A DNA stretch of 6,258 nt from Candidatus Cloacimonadota bacterium (GCA_023230175.1 JALNXV010000219.1:1-6258), one strand, 5' to 3'. Positions 1-6,258 are shown, counted from the first letter of the stretch. A program made the numbers and translations. Notes: a model not told the origin generated them from the letters alone.

Positions 1-1
1 T

Positions 2-376
2 CATGTTTCGTCGTTAGATGATATGGAGCAGGCTATTACTATTTCCAGCCCTCCAATTCGGCATCTAGAATTGACAGATATCTGGTTCAGAATAATGCGA
101 AGTATTTTCGCAAAAAGTTCTGATTTCAGAGAATTCGGATCTGCTGCTCTTCATTTGTGTTATGTTGCATCAGGGAAAGTTGACGGATTCTTTGAGTTTC
201 ATCTTAAGCTTCATGATTTTTGTGCGGGAGTGCTTATCGTTGAAGAAGCAGGGGGAAAAGTCGAAGGTATTGAGATTAATGAGAAATACCTTGAGACAGG
301 CAATATAATAACAGCTAATTTTTTCCTGCATGATCGCTATTTGAAAATAATCAGGCAGGAATGGAATAAACAATAA
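2..376 (+). CDS. Inositol monophosphatase family protein, C-terminal part (5' truncated by window edge)
   Basis: This is the last 124 residues of an inositol-monophosphatase-fold phosphatase, a Mg2+-dependent cytosolic enzyme that removes phosphate from inositol phosphates or related sugar or nucleotide phosphates. The frame is open to the left edge, so the ATG at 23 is internal: family members are about 250-270 residues long and the N-terminal metal-site motifs (GExx and DPxDGT) would lie upstream. What is visible is the second family signature: REFGSAAL, then YVASGKVDGFFE, then LKLHDFCAG and IVEEAGGKV. The usual WD of the WDxAAG motif is HD here. The metal-ligand Asp (D65 counting from the ATG at 23) and the substrate-side Glu (E59) remain. 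The stop lies 22 bases before the histidine kinase, so the two are probably co-transcribed. The family is clear; the substrate cannot be told, and 3'(2'),5'-bisphosphate nucleotidase or histidinol-phosphatase activity are possible alternatives. Confidence 0.88.
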   Translation, partial: HVSSLDDMEQAITISSPPIRHLELTDIWFRIMRSIFAKSSDFREFGSAALHLCYVASGKVDGFFEFHLKLHDFCAGVLIVEEAGGKVEGIEINEKYLETGNIITANFFLHDRYLKIIRQEWNKQ

Positions 377-383
377 AGGGGGT
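375..383 (+). promoter_or_regulatory. Ribosome-binding site of the histidine kinase, unusually far from its ATG
   Basis: The purine-rich string AAAGGGGGT directly follows the phosphatase stop codon. Its last G (382) is 16 bases before the ATG at 399, longer than the usual 5-10. No better start exists in that frame, because a TAA at 387-389 closes it upstream and only a TTA and two non-start codons lie between. Initiation may therefore be weak, or helped by ribosomes finishing the upstream gene. Confidence 0.45.
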
Positions 384-398
384 TTATAATTATTCGCA

Positions 399-2078
399 AT
401 GAAGCGACAAAAGCACTCATTCCATTATACCCTTCTCGTTTCACTGTTGGCAGTGGCTCTAGTTCCCCTTCTTTTTGGAATTATAGTCATATTAAGCACG
501 CAAAAGAAAATAATATTTCAGACTTTGGAAGAAGATTTGATGAAACGGACTTCCTCTGTTTCATTGCTGGTTCAGGATACGATTTCCAGTTGCACTATGA
601 TGGTTCAAAGCCTTTCTGCCAATAATGTAGTAACTGAGTACTTTTCCGAAGAACAGGAAGCAGATGTATCGCTTAATTCAAAAGTTTATGCAATCCTTTA
701 TGCCTGCAAACAGCAAAGTCCAAGCATTGAGATTTCTTTATCGGGGATTGATGGCAGAATGCTATCCACCACAGAGCCCAACCCTGAATATAATCTGGTT
801 AATTCAAGACATTGGGGAATTCTCAGAAAAGCTCTTCTTGAGAAGAAACCCGTCTTATATTGCCATGATTGGAAATACTCATATCAGTCAGGACGTGTCA
901 TCAGTATAGGAATATCGCATCTGGATAAAAATGGAATTCCGGACGGAGTTATAATCGTTGATCTTACTGCTCCTTTGCTGGAAAGATATCAAGAAGTCGA
1001 CCAGGGAGCCTTTTCACTTGCGATTTTAGATTCTCTTGGAGTGTTCTGCTACAAGAGTCCTAGTTGGAAGTCCTCTGAAACAGATGGTCAACGCATAGAA
1101 ACGGAGTTGCCATCGGGAAATGGGATTATGGTAAAAACAAGAAGATCAATGAATATGATGGAAGTGATTCTTGCGGATACTCGTGGAATATTCTTAGTTT
1201 TGTTCTTTTTCAGTATTGTTTTTGCCATTGCAGTATCTATAGCGATAACTCGTCGGTTTTCTCAGCCAATTTCTAGACTTGCAATTTGCGTGAAACGGAT
1301 TTCTGATGGAGATTTGATGGCAAAAAGCAACATTCAATCAGGTATTATTGAGTTTGATTCGCTAGGAAAAGATATCGATCAGACTGGAGAGAAAATTGAA
1401 AAACTTATTTTGCAAAACAATGAGAAGGAAAAAAGTCTTCGACATTCCATGATTAAATCACTCGAATCGGAAGTCCATCCTCATTTTATTTTCAATTGCT
1501 TGGGGATAATTCAACAGTCAATAAAACTAAATGACAGGAATGTAGCAATAGACATGACAAATCAATTGGCAAGACTCCTTCGGAGCGGGCTAAATGAAAT
1601 GAATGTCATTCCTTTGCGAAGCGAAATCGAGACATCAAAAAGCTATCTTGCAATACAATCTTATCGCTTTGGGAAGAGACTGGAATATTCATTTGAATTT
1701 GAGGATTGGATTCTTGATTCATGCAGTATTCCAAAAATGTCAGTTCAGACCTTGGTGGAAAATGCGATTGTCCACAATATTGACAAGATTGGCCATGTTC
1801 TGATTATCAACGTTAAGGGCTTTTTCAATAAAAATGCTCTGACAATATTGATATCAGATAACGGGATAGGTATTCCACAGTCAGTAATTGATGATTTAGA
1901 AAAGAATGAAACTGTCAAGGTTGGAAACCTTGACAACCCACATGGGCATGGACTTCCAAACACTGATAGACGACTAAAACTTTTTTACGGTGAAAAGTGC
2001 GGCCTTCAGATAATCAATTCTCCGGAAAATGGAGTAAGCATCAAGATGGTTCTAATGCAGGAGGCTTTATGTGAATAG
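399..2078 (+). CDS. Membrane sensor histidine kinase, YesM-like (Cache-type sensor, HAMP, His_kinase, HATPase)
   Basis: This 559-residue protein is the sensor half of a two-component system: it should detect an external signal, phosphorylate itself on His and pass the phosphate to the regulator encoded next. A membrane helix at about residues 11-32 and a second at about 264-284 flank an extracytoplasmic region of about 230 residues, of a size and place that fit a Cache-type ligand sensor; the ligand is unknown. A HAMP linker follows (about 286-340, with QPISRL and RISDGDL). The His_kinase box is HPHFIFNCLG, with the likely phospho-acceptor at H362; the preceding residue, often Asn in NPHF, is His here. 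The ATPase domain shows an N box with VENAIVHN (E454, N455), a G1 box SDNGIGIP (487-491) and a G2 box GHGLPNTDRRL (516-519). All catalytic parts look intact. The last 8 bases overlap the regulator gene, which points to translational coupling. Related kinases often sense sugars or govern sugar use; that is family knowledge, not seen here. Confidence 0.94.
   Translation: MKRQKHSFHYTLLVSLLAVALVPLLFGIIVILSTQKKIIFQTLEEDLMKRTSSVSLLVQDTISSCTMMVQSLSANNVVTEYFSEEQEADVSLNSKVYAILYACKQQSPSIEISLSGIDGRMLSTTEPNPEYNLVNSRHWGILRKALLEKKPVLYCHDWKYSYQSGRVISIGISHLDKNGIPDGVIIVDLTAPLLERYQEVDQGAFSLAILDSLGVFCYKSPSWKSSETDGQRIETELPSGNGIMVKTRRSMNMMEVILADTRGIFLVLFFFSIVFAIAVSIAITRRFSQPISRLAICVKRISDGDLMAKSNIQSGIIEFDSLGKDIDQTGEKIEKLILQNNEKEKSLRHSMIKSLESEVHPHFIFNCLGIIQQSIKLNDRNVAIDMTNQLARLLRSGLNEMNVIPLRSEIETSKSYLAIQSYRFGKRLEYSFEFEDWILDSCSIPKMSVQTLVENAIVHNIDKIGHVLIINVKGFFNKNALTILISDNGIGIPQSVIDDLEKNETVKVGNLDNPHGHGLPNTDRRLKLFYGEKCGLQIINSPENGVSIKMVLMQEALCE
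2058..2064 (+). promoter_or_regulatory. Ribosome-binding site that fixes the GTG start of the response regulator
   Basis: CAGGAGG inside the 3' end of the kinase gene lies 6 bases before the GTG at 2071. The ATG at 2069 is followed at once by TGA in its own frame and cannot be the start, so this site decides for GTG. Confidence 0.8.
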
Positions 2079-2868
2079 GCGTCTGAGAGTTGTAATAGTA
2101 GAAGATGAGGACCTAATCCGAAAAGGACTTGTGCTGGCTACAGATTGGCAGAAAATGGGGTGCCTTGTTGTTGGTGAAGCCTCTGATGCATTTGAAGGAG
2201 AAAAGGTAATAAGGATGATCCATCCTGATATTGTCTTTACTGATGTCTGTATGCCAAGGAAGACCGGACTTGAGATGATCGAATCTTTGAGTGACCTTGA
2301 TGGAATAGAATATGTGATTCTTAGTGGGTTTGCAGACTTTGCATATGCACAGAAAGCGATAGAGTTACAGGTTTGCAGGTATTTACTAAAACCAGTAGAA
2401 GACGAACAACTATATGATATAGTTGACGAAATTAAGTCAGAGCGTGAGAGAAAGCAACGCGAACTGTCTTTGGAGAACGATAAACTTGCATTGATATCGT
2501 TTGGAGACTACCGTGACCAGTATGTGGACAAGGTCATCAGTTACCTTAGTTCTAATTTCAGTGATCCAATGAAAGTCTGTGACATGGCTTTGAACCTCAA
2601 CATAAGTGAAAGCACCCTTCTAAAGTCATTCCGAGCTAGAACTGGATATTCAATAAATGAATTCGTAGTGCGTCAAAGAATGCGTGTTGCTTTGATGCTT
2701 CTAAAGGAAAACAAACTGAATATTGCGCAAATTGGTGAGTATGTAGGATATAAGGATGGCCGTTATTTCTCAGAGACCTTCAAGCGAAGCTTTTCGGTTA
2801 CTCCTATAGAATTCAAGAAAGGATTGACTCAGATTACAGATTCTGAGATGCAAAATAAGCAAAAATAA
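2071..2868 (+). CDS. Response regulator with AraC-type DNA-binding domain, YesN-like
   Basis: This 265-residue protein is a cytosolic transcription factor, activated by phosphorylation and partner of the kinase just upstream. The receiver domain (about 5-120) has the acidic pocket E11/D12, the phospho-acceptor D58 in IVFTDVCMP, the switch residue S85 in ILSGFADF and the conserved K107 in YLLKPV. A charged linker (about 120-147) follows. The AraC-type helix-turn-helix domain (about 150-252) carries the first helix-turn-helix around MALNLNISESTLLKSF and the second around IAQIGEYVGYKDGRYF, with the family ending FKRSFSVTPIEFKK. The linker is short: many YesN proteins run to 350-540 residues, so this is a compact member. 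It starts at GTG with an overlap of 8 bases with the kinase. Targets are not visible; by analogy they would be carbohydrate uptake or degradation genes, possibly upstream of this window. Confidence 0.94.
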   Translation: MNRRLRVVIVEDEDLIRKGLVLATDWQKMGCLVVGEASDAFEGEKVIRMIHPDIVFTDVCMPRKTGLEMIESLSDLDGIEYVILSGFADFAYAQKAIELQVCRYLLKPVEDEQLYDIVDEIKSERERKQRELSLENDKLALISFGDYRDQYVDKVISYLSSNFSDPMKVCDMALNLNISESTLLKSFRARTGYSINEFVVRQRMRVALMLLKENKLNIAQIGEYVGYKDGRYFSETFKRSFSVTPIEFKKGLTQITDSEMQNKQK

Positions 2869-3014
2869 TATCAAGACTCTCACATTTCTGATTGATGATT
2901 GATAGCAAGCTCGACCTCGGCGACTATGGAAGAATCCATTTCATTGACTGGGATCAGACAAGAGCACGGCAGAGAACGATTCAGGTGATGATAATCGGCG
3001 AATAGCAATCTCGC

Positions 3015-3043
3015 TTGCACATATTCTTCATTGATGGTATTAC
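3015..3043 (+). promoter_or_regulatory. Weak candidate sigma-70 promoter upstream of the MutS-like pair
   Basis: TTGCAC (3015-3020) and TATTAC (3038-3043) are separated by 17 bases, the ideal spacing. They match the consensus at only 3 and 4 of 6 positions. The place, about 75 bases before the proposed start of the MutS-like operon, is sensible. The match is poor enough to arise by chance. Confidence 0.18.
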
Positions 3044-3109
3044 TTCTGTAAGGGAAAGAAGTTCTCCCAGGGGAAACCCGAACCGCCAAGAGCTGATGAC
3101 TTCTGTTTT

Positions 3110-3115
3110 GGAGGG
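3110..3115 (+). promoter_or_regulatory. Ribosome-binding site for a TTG start of MutS-like gene A
   Basis: GGAGGG is followed after 5 bases by TTG at 3121. Translation from that TTG gives MFFSILFPSEAQASKP, which resembles the SILFP-type N-terminus I recall for this family. That agreement supports both the site and the start, although the frame then fails (see the frameshift entry). Confidence 0.6.
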
Positions 3116-3120
3116 AGCCA

Positions 3121-4618
3121 TTGTTCTTCAGCATTCTTTTTCCATCAGAAGCCCAAGCTTCAAAGCCTAGGTGCAGTTCATTCCGACCTCAAGCTTGATC
3201 AGGTTATCAAGCCTATCATTGAAAGCCACAGCCTTGACTCTTATTACTACACCCCGCTTGATGACCTTGAAACGATAGCCTACAGGCAAGAGTCGATGAG
3301 AGAACTGGAGGACAACAACAAACGATGGTGGATCCGCACTTTTGCCGATGAAATCCTGCTGCTTGAATCCGAAATCAATGCACTGAACTGGAGAAGGAGC
3401 TTCTTGGACAGAGGCCGCCTTCTAGACCTCTGCGAAAGCTACATAAGCGCACTTGGAACCCTGTCAAGATTTGTCGAGAAAGTCCAGTTCTCATCAGAAG
3501 GCCTATCCCGCTTCGCATCATTCCTTGATGATTACTGCACTGGAAGCGAGTTTCTCAGCCTATGCGCAGCAGTTTCCAAGACACGTGAGTCATTTGCAAG
3601 CTTGAAGTATTGCCTGATTCTGGACAAAGACTCAATCGGGGTGAAGAACTATGAGCAGGAAGCTGACCTTTCAATGAAAGTACAGATCCTTTTCCGGAAA
3701 TTTCAGCAAGGCAAGTCAGAGGGATACCGGAAGCAGATATCAGAAGACCCATGCTCTGAAACGGCGGAATCAGAAATTCTGGAAGCTCTTTCAAAGGACT
3801 TTCCCGAGGCTTTTTCAAACCTTGACTGCTTCTGCAAACGTTATTCCGAATTCATAGACCCATTGCTGCTTGAATTCTCAGAAGAAGTCCAGTTCCCAAT
3901 TTCCTGGCTTGATCTTACCGACAACCTCAGAGAGAACGGCCTTGGATTCTGCTACCCTTCTCTTGGATGCCAGCCGCATTCAATTCAAGCCATGGGCTTC
4001 TTCGACATAGCCCTCGCACTCAAGCCCAAGACGCGGATCGTGACAAACAATCTTCTGCTGACAGACCCAGAGCGGATCATGGTGATTACAGGCCCGAATC
4101 AAGGTGGAAAAACCACATTCGCACGTGCCTTCGGGCAGATCCACTATCTTGCATCGCTTGGAATCTGCATCCCTGGCTCTCAAGCTTCCCTAGTGATTGC
4201 TGACCATGTTCTGACCCACTTCGGCCGAGAAGAAGATATATCAGAGCTATGCGGAAACCTCCAGGATGATCTGGTGCGGCTTCATGATCTGCTTGAGAAA
4301 GCCACTTCTCGCAGCATAATAATAATCAGCGAGATCTTTGCTTCCACCACTTTGGACGATGCGCAGGATCTCGGCCTGAAGATGATGGAAGCAATAATAA
4401 GATGTGGTGCACATGCTGCTATCGTGACATTCCTCGACAAGATTGCAACCTGTTCTGATTCTGTAGCAAGCATGATGAGCACAGTGGCTGCTGACCAGCC
4501 AGAGAAGCGGACTTTCAAGATCGTACGAAAGCCGCCTGACGGAATAGACTACGCCATTTCTCTTGCCAAGCGTCATGGCCTTGATTACCAGCAGATTCGA
4601 AGGAGGCTTGGGCTATGA
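3121..4618 (+). CDS. MutS-domain ATPase A (MutS-related, no mismatch-recognition domain), apparently frameshifted near its 5' end
   Basis: This is the first of two paired ATPases carrying a MutS-type domain V; probably cytosolic, exact function unknown. The continuous frame from the ATG at 3296 gives 440 residues, but family-like sequence starts earlier: SDLKLDQVI and YTPLDDLETIAYRQ precede that ATG and align with DLEMGSII and FQPLEDINAIIYRQ of gene B. The N-terminus itself lies in another frame from TTG 3121. Joining the two by skipping one base gives 498 residues, close to the 478 of gene B. Numbered from 3296, an alpha-helical middle (about 1-225) leads to the Walker A motif GPNQGGKTT (266-274), a THFGREED segment, the Walker B region SIIIISEIFASTT (S345, E346) and the C-terminal TFKIVRKPPDGIDYAISLAKRHGL. 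There is no N-terminal mismatch-binding domain (Phe-x-Glu) and no Smr nuclease, so it is neither MutS nor MutS2. It overlaps gene B by ATGA. If the frameshift is real, translation from 3296 may give a shortened protein lacking about 58 residues. Confidence 0.82.
3151..3198 (+). other. Apparent +1 frameshift site in MutS-like gene A
   Basis: Frame 3121 codes for SILFPSEAQASKP and then runs into a TGA at 3196-3198. The frame one base later codes for GAVHSDLKLDQVI and continues to the end of the gene, but has no ATG, GTG or TTG before 3296 and is closed upstream by a TGA at 3032-3034. The change must fall between about 3151 and 3185; dropping one base in the CCTAGG around 3166-3171 would give a smooth join. 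An indel mutation, an assembly error or programmed +1 shifting could explain it. I see no classic slippery site, so an indel is the likeliest. Confidence 0.6.
4601..4606 (+). promoter_or_regulatory. Ribosome-binding site of MutS-like gene B
   Basis: AGGAGG inside the last codons of gene A stands 8 bases before the ATG at 4615. It is a strong site and supports that ATG as the true start, with efficient, coupled translation of the second subunit. Confidence 0.8.
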
Positions 4619-6051
4619 AAGCACACCTTCTTTACTTTGACAGAGATCTGGACCGTTCTGAAAGCCTCTGCTTCGGGCACGAGAATCTCGATGCAGATCT
4701 TGAGATGGGCAGCATCATCAAGACAATGGCTCAAGGAGACGAATTGATTGAGAAAGTATGCTCACACCTGATTTTCCAGCCATTGGAAGATATCAATGCA
4801 ATCATCTATCGCCAGGACATTCTTCGCGACACCCTTGACCACCCCGAAGCAGTACGCAAGCTTTTCTGCATATGCAAGGAGACTGCCAGCCAGCGCAGGA
4901 TGCCAAAGTTCAGCGAATCTGAAGACAGCATAGAAGGGATGTTCAAATTGTCAGTCATGCAGCTTGAGCTTTATGAGGGCAAGCTTGAACAGCTGAGACG
5001 CCTCTCAGATGAAAGCATTGCCGGCTTCCACTCAAGAGGATTCCGAAATCTCTTCGCAATGCTGTGCAGCGAACTTTCAGATCAATTCTTATGTGATGTA
5101 GAAGATGTGCTTGCTCAGCTTGGACGTCAGGAAACAATCATGGTGCGTGCTTCGTTCGGCACCTACCTGCAAGGAGTTTCATACAGGCTCTGCCTGCCGA
5201 ATGGCAAACTGCCGGAAAGCACAATAGCTTCAACTGCTGAGGATGTAGAGAAACGCCGAGAACGGGCAATAAGAGATGTTACGGACTCTCTTGTCCAAGC
5301 AGTTGGGCATCTCGATGCTTTCTTTGCGATGCTCAAGCTCGAACTTGCGTTCTACGTTGGATGCATCAATCTTCGCGACACTCTGAAATCCTTTGGCCTG
5401 CCATGCTGTCTTCCAACGGTCCAGAACTGCGAAATCACGACACGTTCATGGAGCGGCCTTTACGATGTAAGTCTTTCTCTGGCCAAATCCTCGATCGTCG
5501 CCGGCAATGACATGAGAAGCGAAAATTGCCGTGTGGTAATAATCACGGGAGCCAACCAAGGTGGAAAGTCCACATTTCTTCGCAGCATAGGTCAGGCTCA
5601 GCTCATGGCGCAATGCGGAATGCTCACAGGTGCCAAGGAGTTTTCCTGCCCTGTGCGTAAGGGCATATTCACCCATTTCAAGAAGAAAGAAGACTTTGAG
5701 ATGAAAAGCGGCAAACTGGATGAAGAGCTTGCAAGGATGAATGAAATCCTTGACCACCTAAGCCCGATGTCTCTGGTGCTGTTCAATGAATCATTTGCAT
5801 CAACAAACGAGCATGAGGGCTCGATAATCATCGGAGGCATCACAAAAGCCCTTGAAGAGGACAAGATTGAAGTATTCTCGGTAACACACCTCTGCTCGTT
5901 TGCTATCTCATTCAAAGATGATAATGATGTCCTCTTTCTCAGAGCAGAGCGTCTTGAATCAGGCAGAAGGACCTTTCGCATAATCAAAGGAGAGCCTTTG
6001 CCCACGGCGTACGGCGAAGATCTGTACCGAAGGATATTCAGCGAACCTTAG
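4615..6051 (+). CDS. MutS-domain ATPase B (MutS-related partner of A)
   Basis: This intact 478-residue protein is the second of the paired MutS-domain ATPases, probably cytosolic, and may form a heterodimer with A; its role is unknown. The N-terminus MKAHLLYFDRDLD and the block FQPLEDINAIIYRQDILRD (about 59-77) resemble a recurrent MutS-like family I recall, and the block matches its counterpart in A. A mostly helical middle (about 80-300) stands where MutS has its lever and clamp. The ATPase domain has Walker A GANQGGKST (312-320), a THFKKKEDFEMKSGKL segment, Walker B SLVLFNESFASTN (N391, E392) and a switch-like FSVTHLCSFA. It ends with LRAERLESGRRTFRI and PLPTAYGEDLYRRIF. The Asp normally before the catalytic Glu is Asn. 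Mismatch-recognition and Smr domains are absent. The gene overlaps A by ATGA with a good ribosome-binding site, so the two are probably made together. Databases would probably name it 'DNA mismatch repair protein MutS', which overstates what is known. Confidence 0.88.
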   Translation: MKAHLLYFDRDLDRSESLCFGHENLDADLEMGSIIKTMAQGDELIEKVCSHLIFQPLEDINAIIYRQDILRDTLDHPEAVRKLFCICKETASQRRMPKFSESEDSIEGMFKLSVMQLELYEGKLEQLRRLSDESIAGFHSRGFRNLFAMLCSELSDQFLCDVEDVLAQLGRQETIMVRASFGTYLQGVSYRLCLPNGKLPESTIASTAEDVEKRRERAIRDVTDSLVQAVGHLDAFFAMLKLELAFYVGCINLRDTLKSFGLPCCLPTVQNCEITTRSWSGLYDVSLSLAKSSIVAGNDMRSENCRVVIITGANQGGKSTFLRSIGQAQLMAQCGMLTGAKEFSCPVRKGIFTHFKKKEDFEMKSGKLDEELARMNEILDHLSPMSLVLFNESFASTNEHEGSIIIGGITKALEEDKIEVFSVTHLCSFAISFKDDNDVLFLRAERLESGRRTFRIIKGEPLPTAYGEDLYRRIFSEP

Positions 6052-6059
6052 AATCGGAA

Positions 6060-6258
6060 TCATTTATCATTCTCATGCTTCTTGCGGATACGATTATACA
6101 GCAGCACTCCAAGGCCGCTGACAAGCAGTGTTCCAACAAAAACTGCAACAGCAAACAAGTATTTCTTCTCGCCTATGGCACTGCCTCCAACAGTCGAAGT
6201 AATGATTGATGGTATGCGTCCAAGAGAACAGATCATCAGCCATGCAGGAACTCCGATA
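6060..6258 (-). CDS. TVP38/TMEM64 (SNARE-associated/DedA-like) membrane protein, C-terminal part, cut by window edge
   Basis: The complement of the right edge encodes the last 65 residues of a membrane protein, ending at a TGA (complement of 6060-6062). The segment begins at the edge with VPAWLMICSLGRIPSIITST and VGGSAIGEKKYLF, which fits the conserved core of the TVP38/TMEM64 family. A hydrophobic helix (FAVAVFVGTLLVSGLGVLLY) follows, then a basic cytosolic tail (NRIRKKHENDK). Family proteins are polytopic inner-membrane proteins of about 200-240 residues, thought to act in lipid movement or membrane homeostasis. The start and most of the gene lie beyond the window. It converges on MutS-like gene B with only 8 bases between the stop codons, so it is not part of that operon. 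Confidence 0.8.
   Translation of the reverse strand, partial: IGVPAWLMICSLGRIPSIITSTVGGSAIGEKKYLFAVAVFVGTLLVSGLGVLLYNRIRKKHENDK

Larger units (their letters stand above)
2869..3120 (+). other. Stretch of about 250 bases without a convincing gene; possible gene remnant
   Basis: No recognisable gene, RNA or strong terminator is seen. Base composition switches here to the higher GC of the genes that follow (lines 2941-3000 and 3061-3120 are 50% and 57% G+C by count). In the + frame starting at 2895 the translation reads like ordinary protein (for example DYGRIHFIDWDQTRARQ) and runs to a TAG at 3003-3005. After that the same frame stays open past 3120. The ATG at 2895 has no ribosome-binding site. 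This may be the 3' end of a gene whose 5' part is gone, or chance. The minus strand is also open across 2880-3134, but that product matches nothing I know. A weak promoter-like pair lies inside (see the separate entry). Confidence 0.4.

Noticed and set aside
23..25. ATG at 23 as a true gene start
   Set aside because: The same frame is open to the window edge, and a 117-residue product would lack the N-terminal half of the phosphatase, including its first metal-binding motifs.
3064..3079. CTCCC/GGGGA motif as a hairpin
   Set aside because: The loop would be only about two bases, which is too small to fold.
2880..3134. Minus-strand open frame of 84 codons beginning MLKNNGSLQ
   Set aside because: It has only a weak ribosome-binding site, no family I recognise, and it overlaps the proposed start of MutS-like gene A. 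A frame of this length is not unusual by chance at this composition, so it is mentioned only as an alternative reading of the gap.
4247..4576. Minus-strand open frame of 109 codons opposite MutS-like gene A
   Set aside because: The + strand here encodes the Walker B region and the conserved C-terminus. The antisense product has no recognisable features.
5598..6005. Minus-strand open frame of 135 codons opposite MutS-like gene B
   Set aside because: It lies wholly inside the ATPase domain coding sequence, where the + strand carries Walker A/B and conserved ending motifs. It is a shadow.
3121..6051. The pair as true mismatch-repair MutS or as MutS2
   Set aside because: Both proteins are under 500 residues and lack the mismatch-binding N-terminus of MutS and the Smr C-terminus of MutS2.
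6057..6072. Inverted repeat GAAT/ATTC between the convergent genes as a terminator
   Set aside because: Only four pairs plus a possible wobble pair, no GC-rich stem and no T tract.

Overview
The window is bacterial chromosomal DNA with tightly packed genes. It reads as two blocks of different character that meet near base 2870. The host cannot be fixed from this sequence. A YesM/YesN-type two-component pair, a paired set of MutS-domain ATPases and a TVP38/TMEM64-type membrane protein would fit a Bacillota (Clostridia) or a Spirochaetota genome of moderate GC. That is inference from gene content only.

Block 1 (1 to about 2868, all + strand, AT-richer; hand-counted 60-base lines gave about 30-45% GC) starts inside the 3' end of an inositol-monophosphatase-family gene. 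After 22 bases comes a membrane sensor histidine kinase of the YesM class (399-2078). It overlaps by 8 bases a response regulator with an AraC-type DNA-binding domain (2071-2868, GTG start). Kinase and regulator form a complete two-component system. The phosphatase is close enough to share their transcript. Systems of this class commonly control carbohydrate uptake and use, but no transporter lies in the window.

Between the blocks is a stretch of about 250 bases (2869-3120) without a convincing gene, already at the higher GC of block 2.

Block 2 (about 3121-6051, + strand, sampled lines about 38-55% GC) holds two related ATPases with a MutS-type C-terminal ATPase domain and no mismatch-recognition domain. 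They overlap by the four bases ATGA. Gene A appears frameshifted near its 5' end: the conserved N-terminus starts at a TTG with a strong ribosome-binding site at 3121, but the rest of the protein lies in the +1 frame. Gene B (4615-6051) looks intact. Each has a Walker A motif with a glutamine-glycine variant and a Walker B in which the usual Asp before the catalytic Glu is replaced (Ser in A, Asn in B). This suggests a dedicated heterodimeric machine of unknown role, and it is the most interesting element here.

The right edge holds the 3' end of a convergent minus-strand gene for a TVP38/TMEM64 (SNARE-associated/DedA-like) membrane protein, ending 8 bases from the stop of gene B. I saw no tRNA, rRNA, CRISPR array, insertion sequence or convincing terminator.
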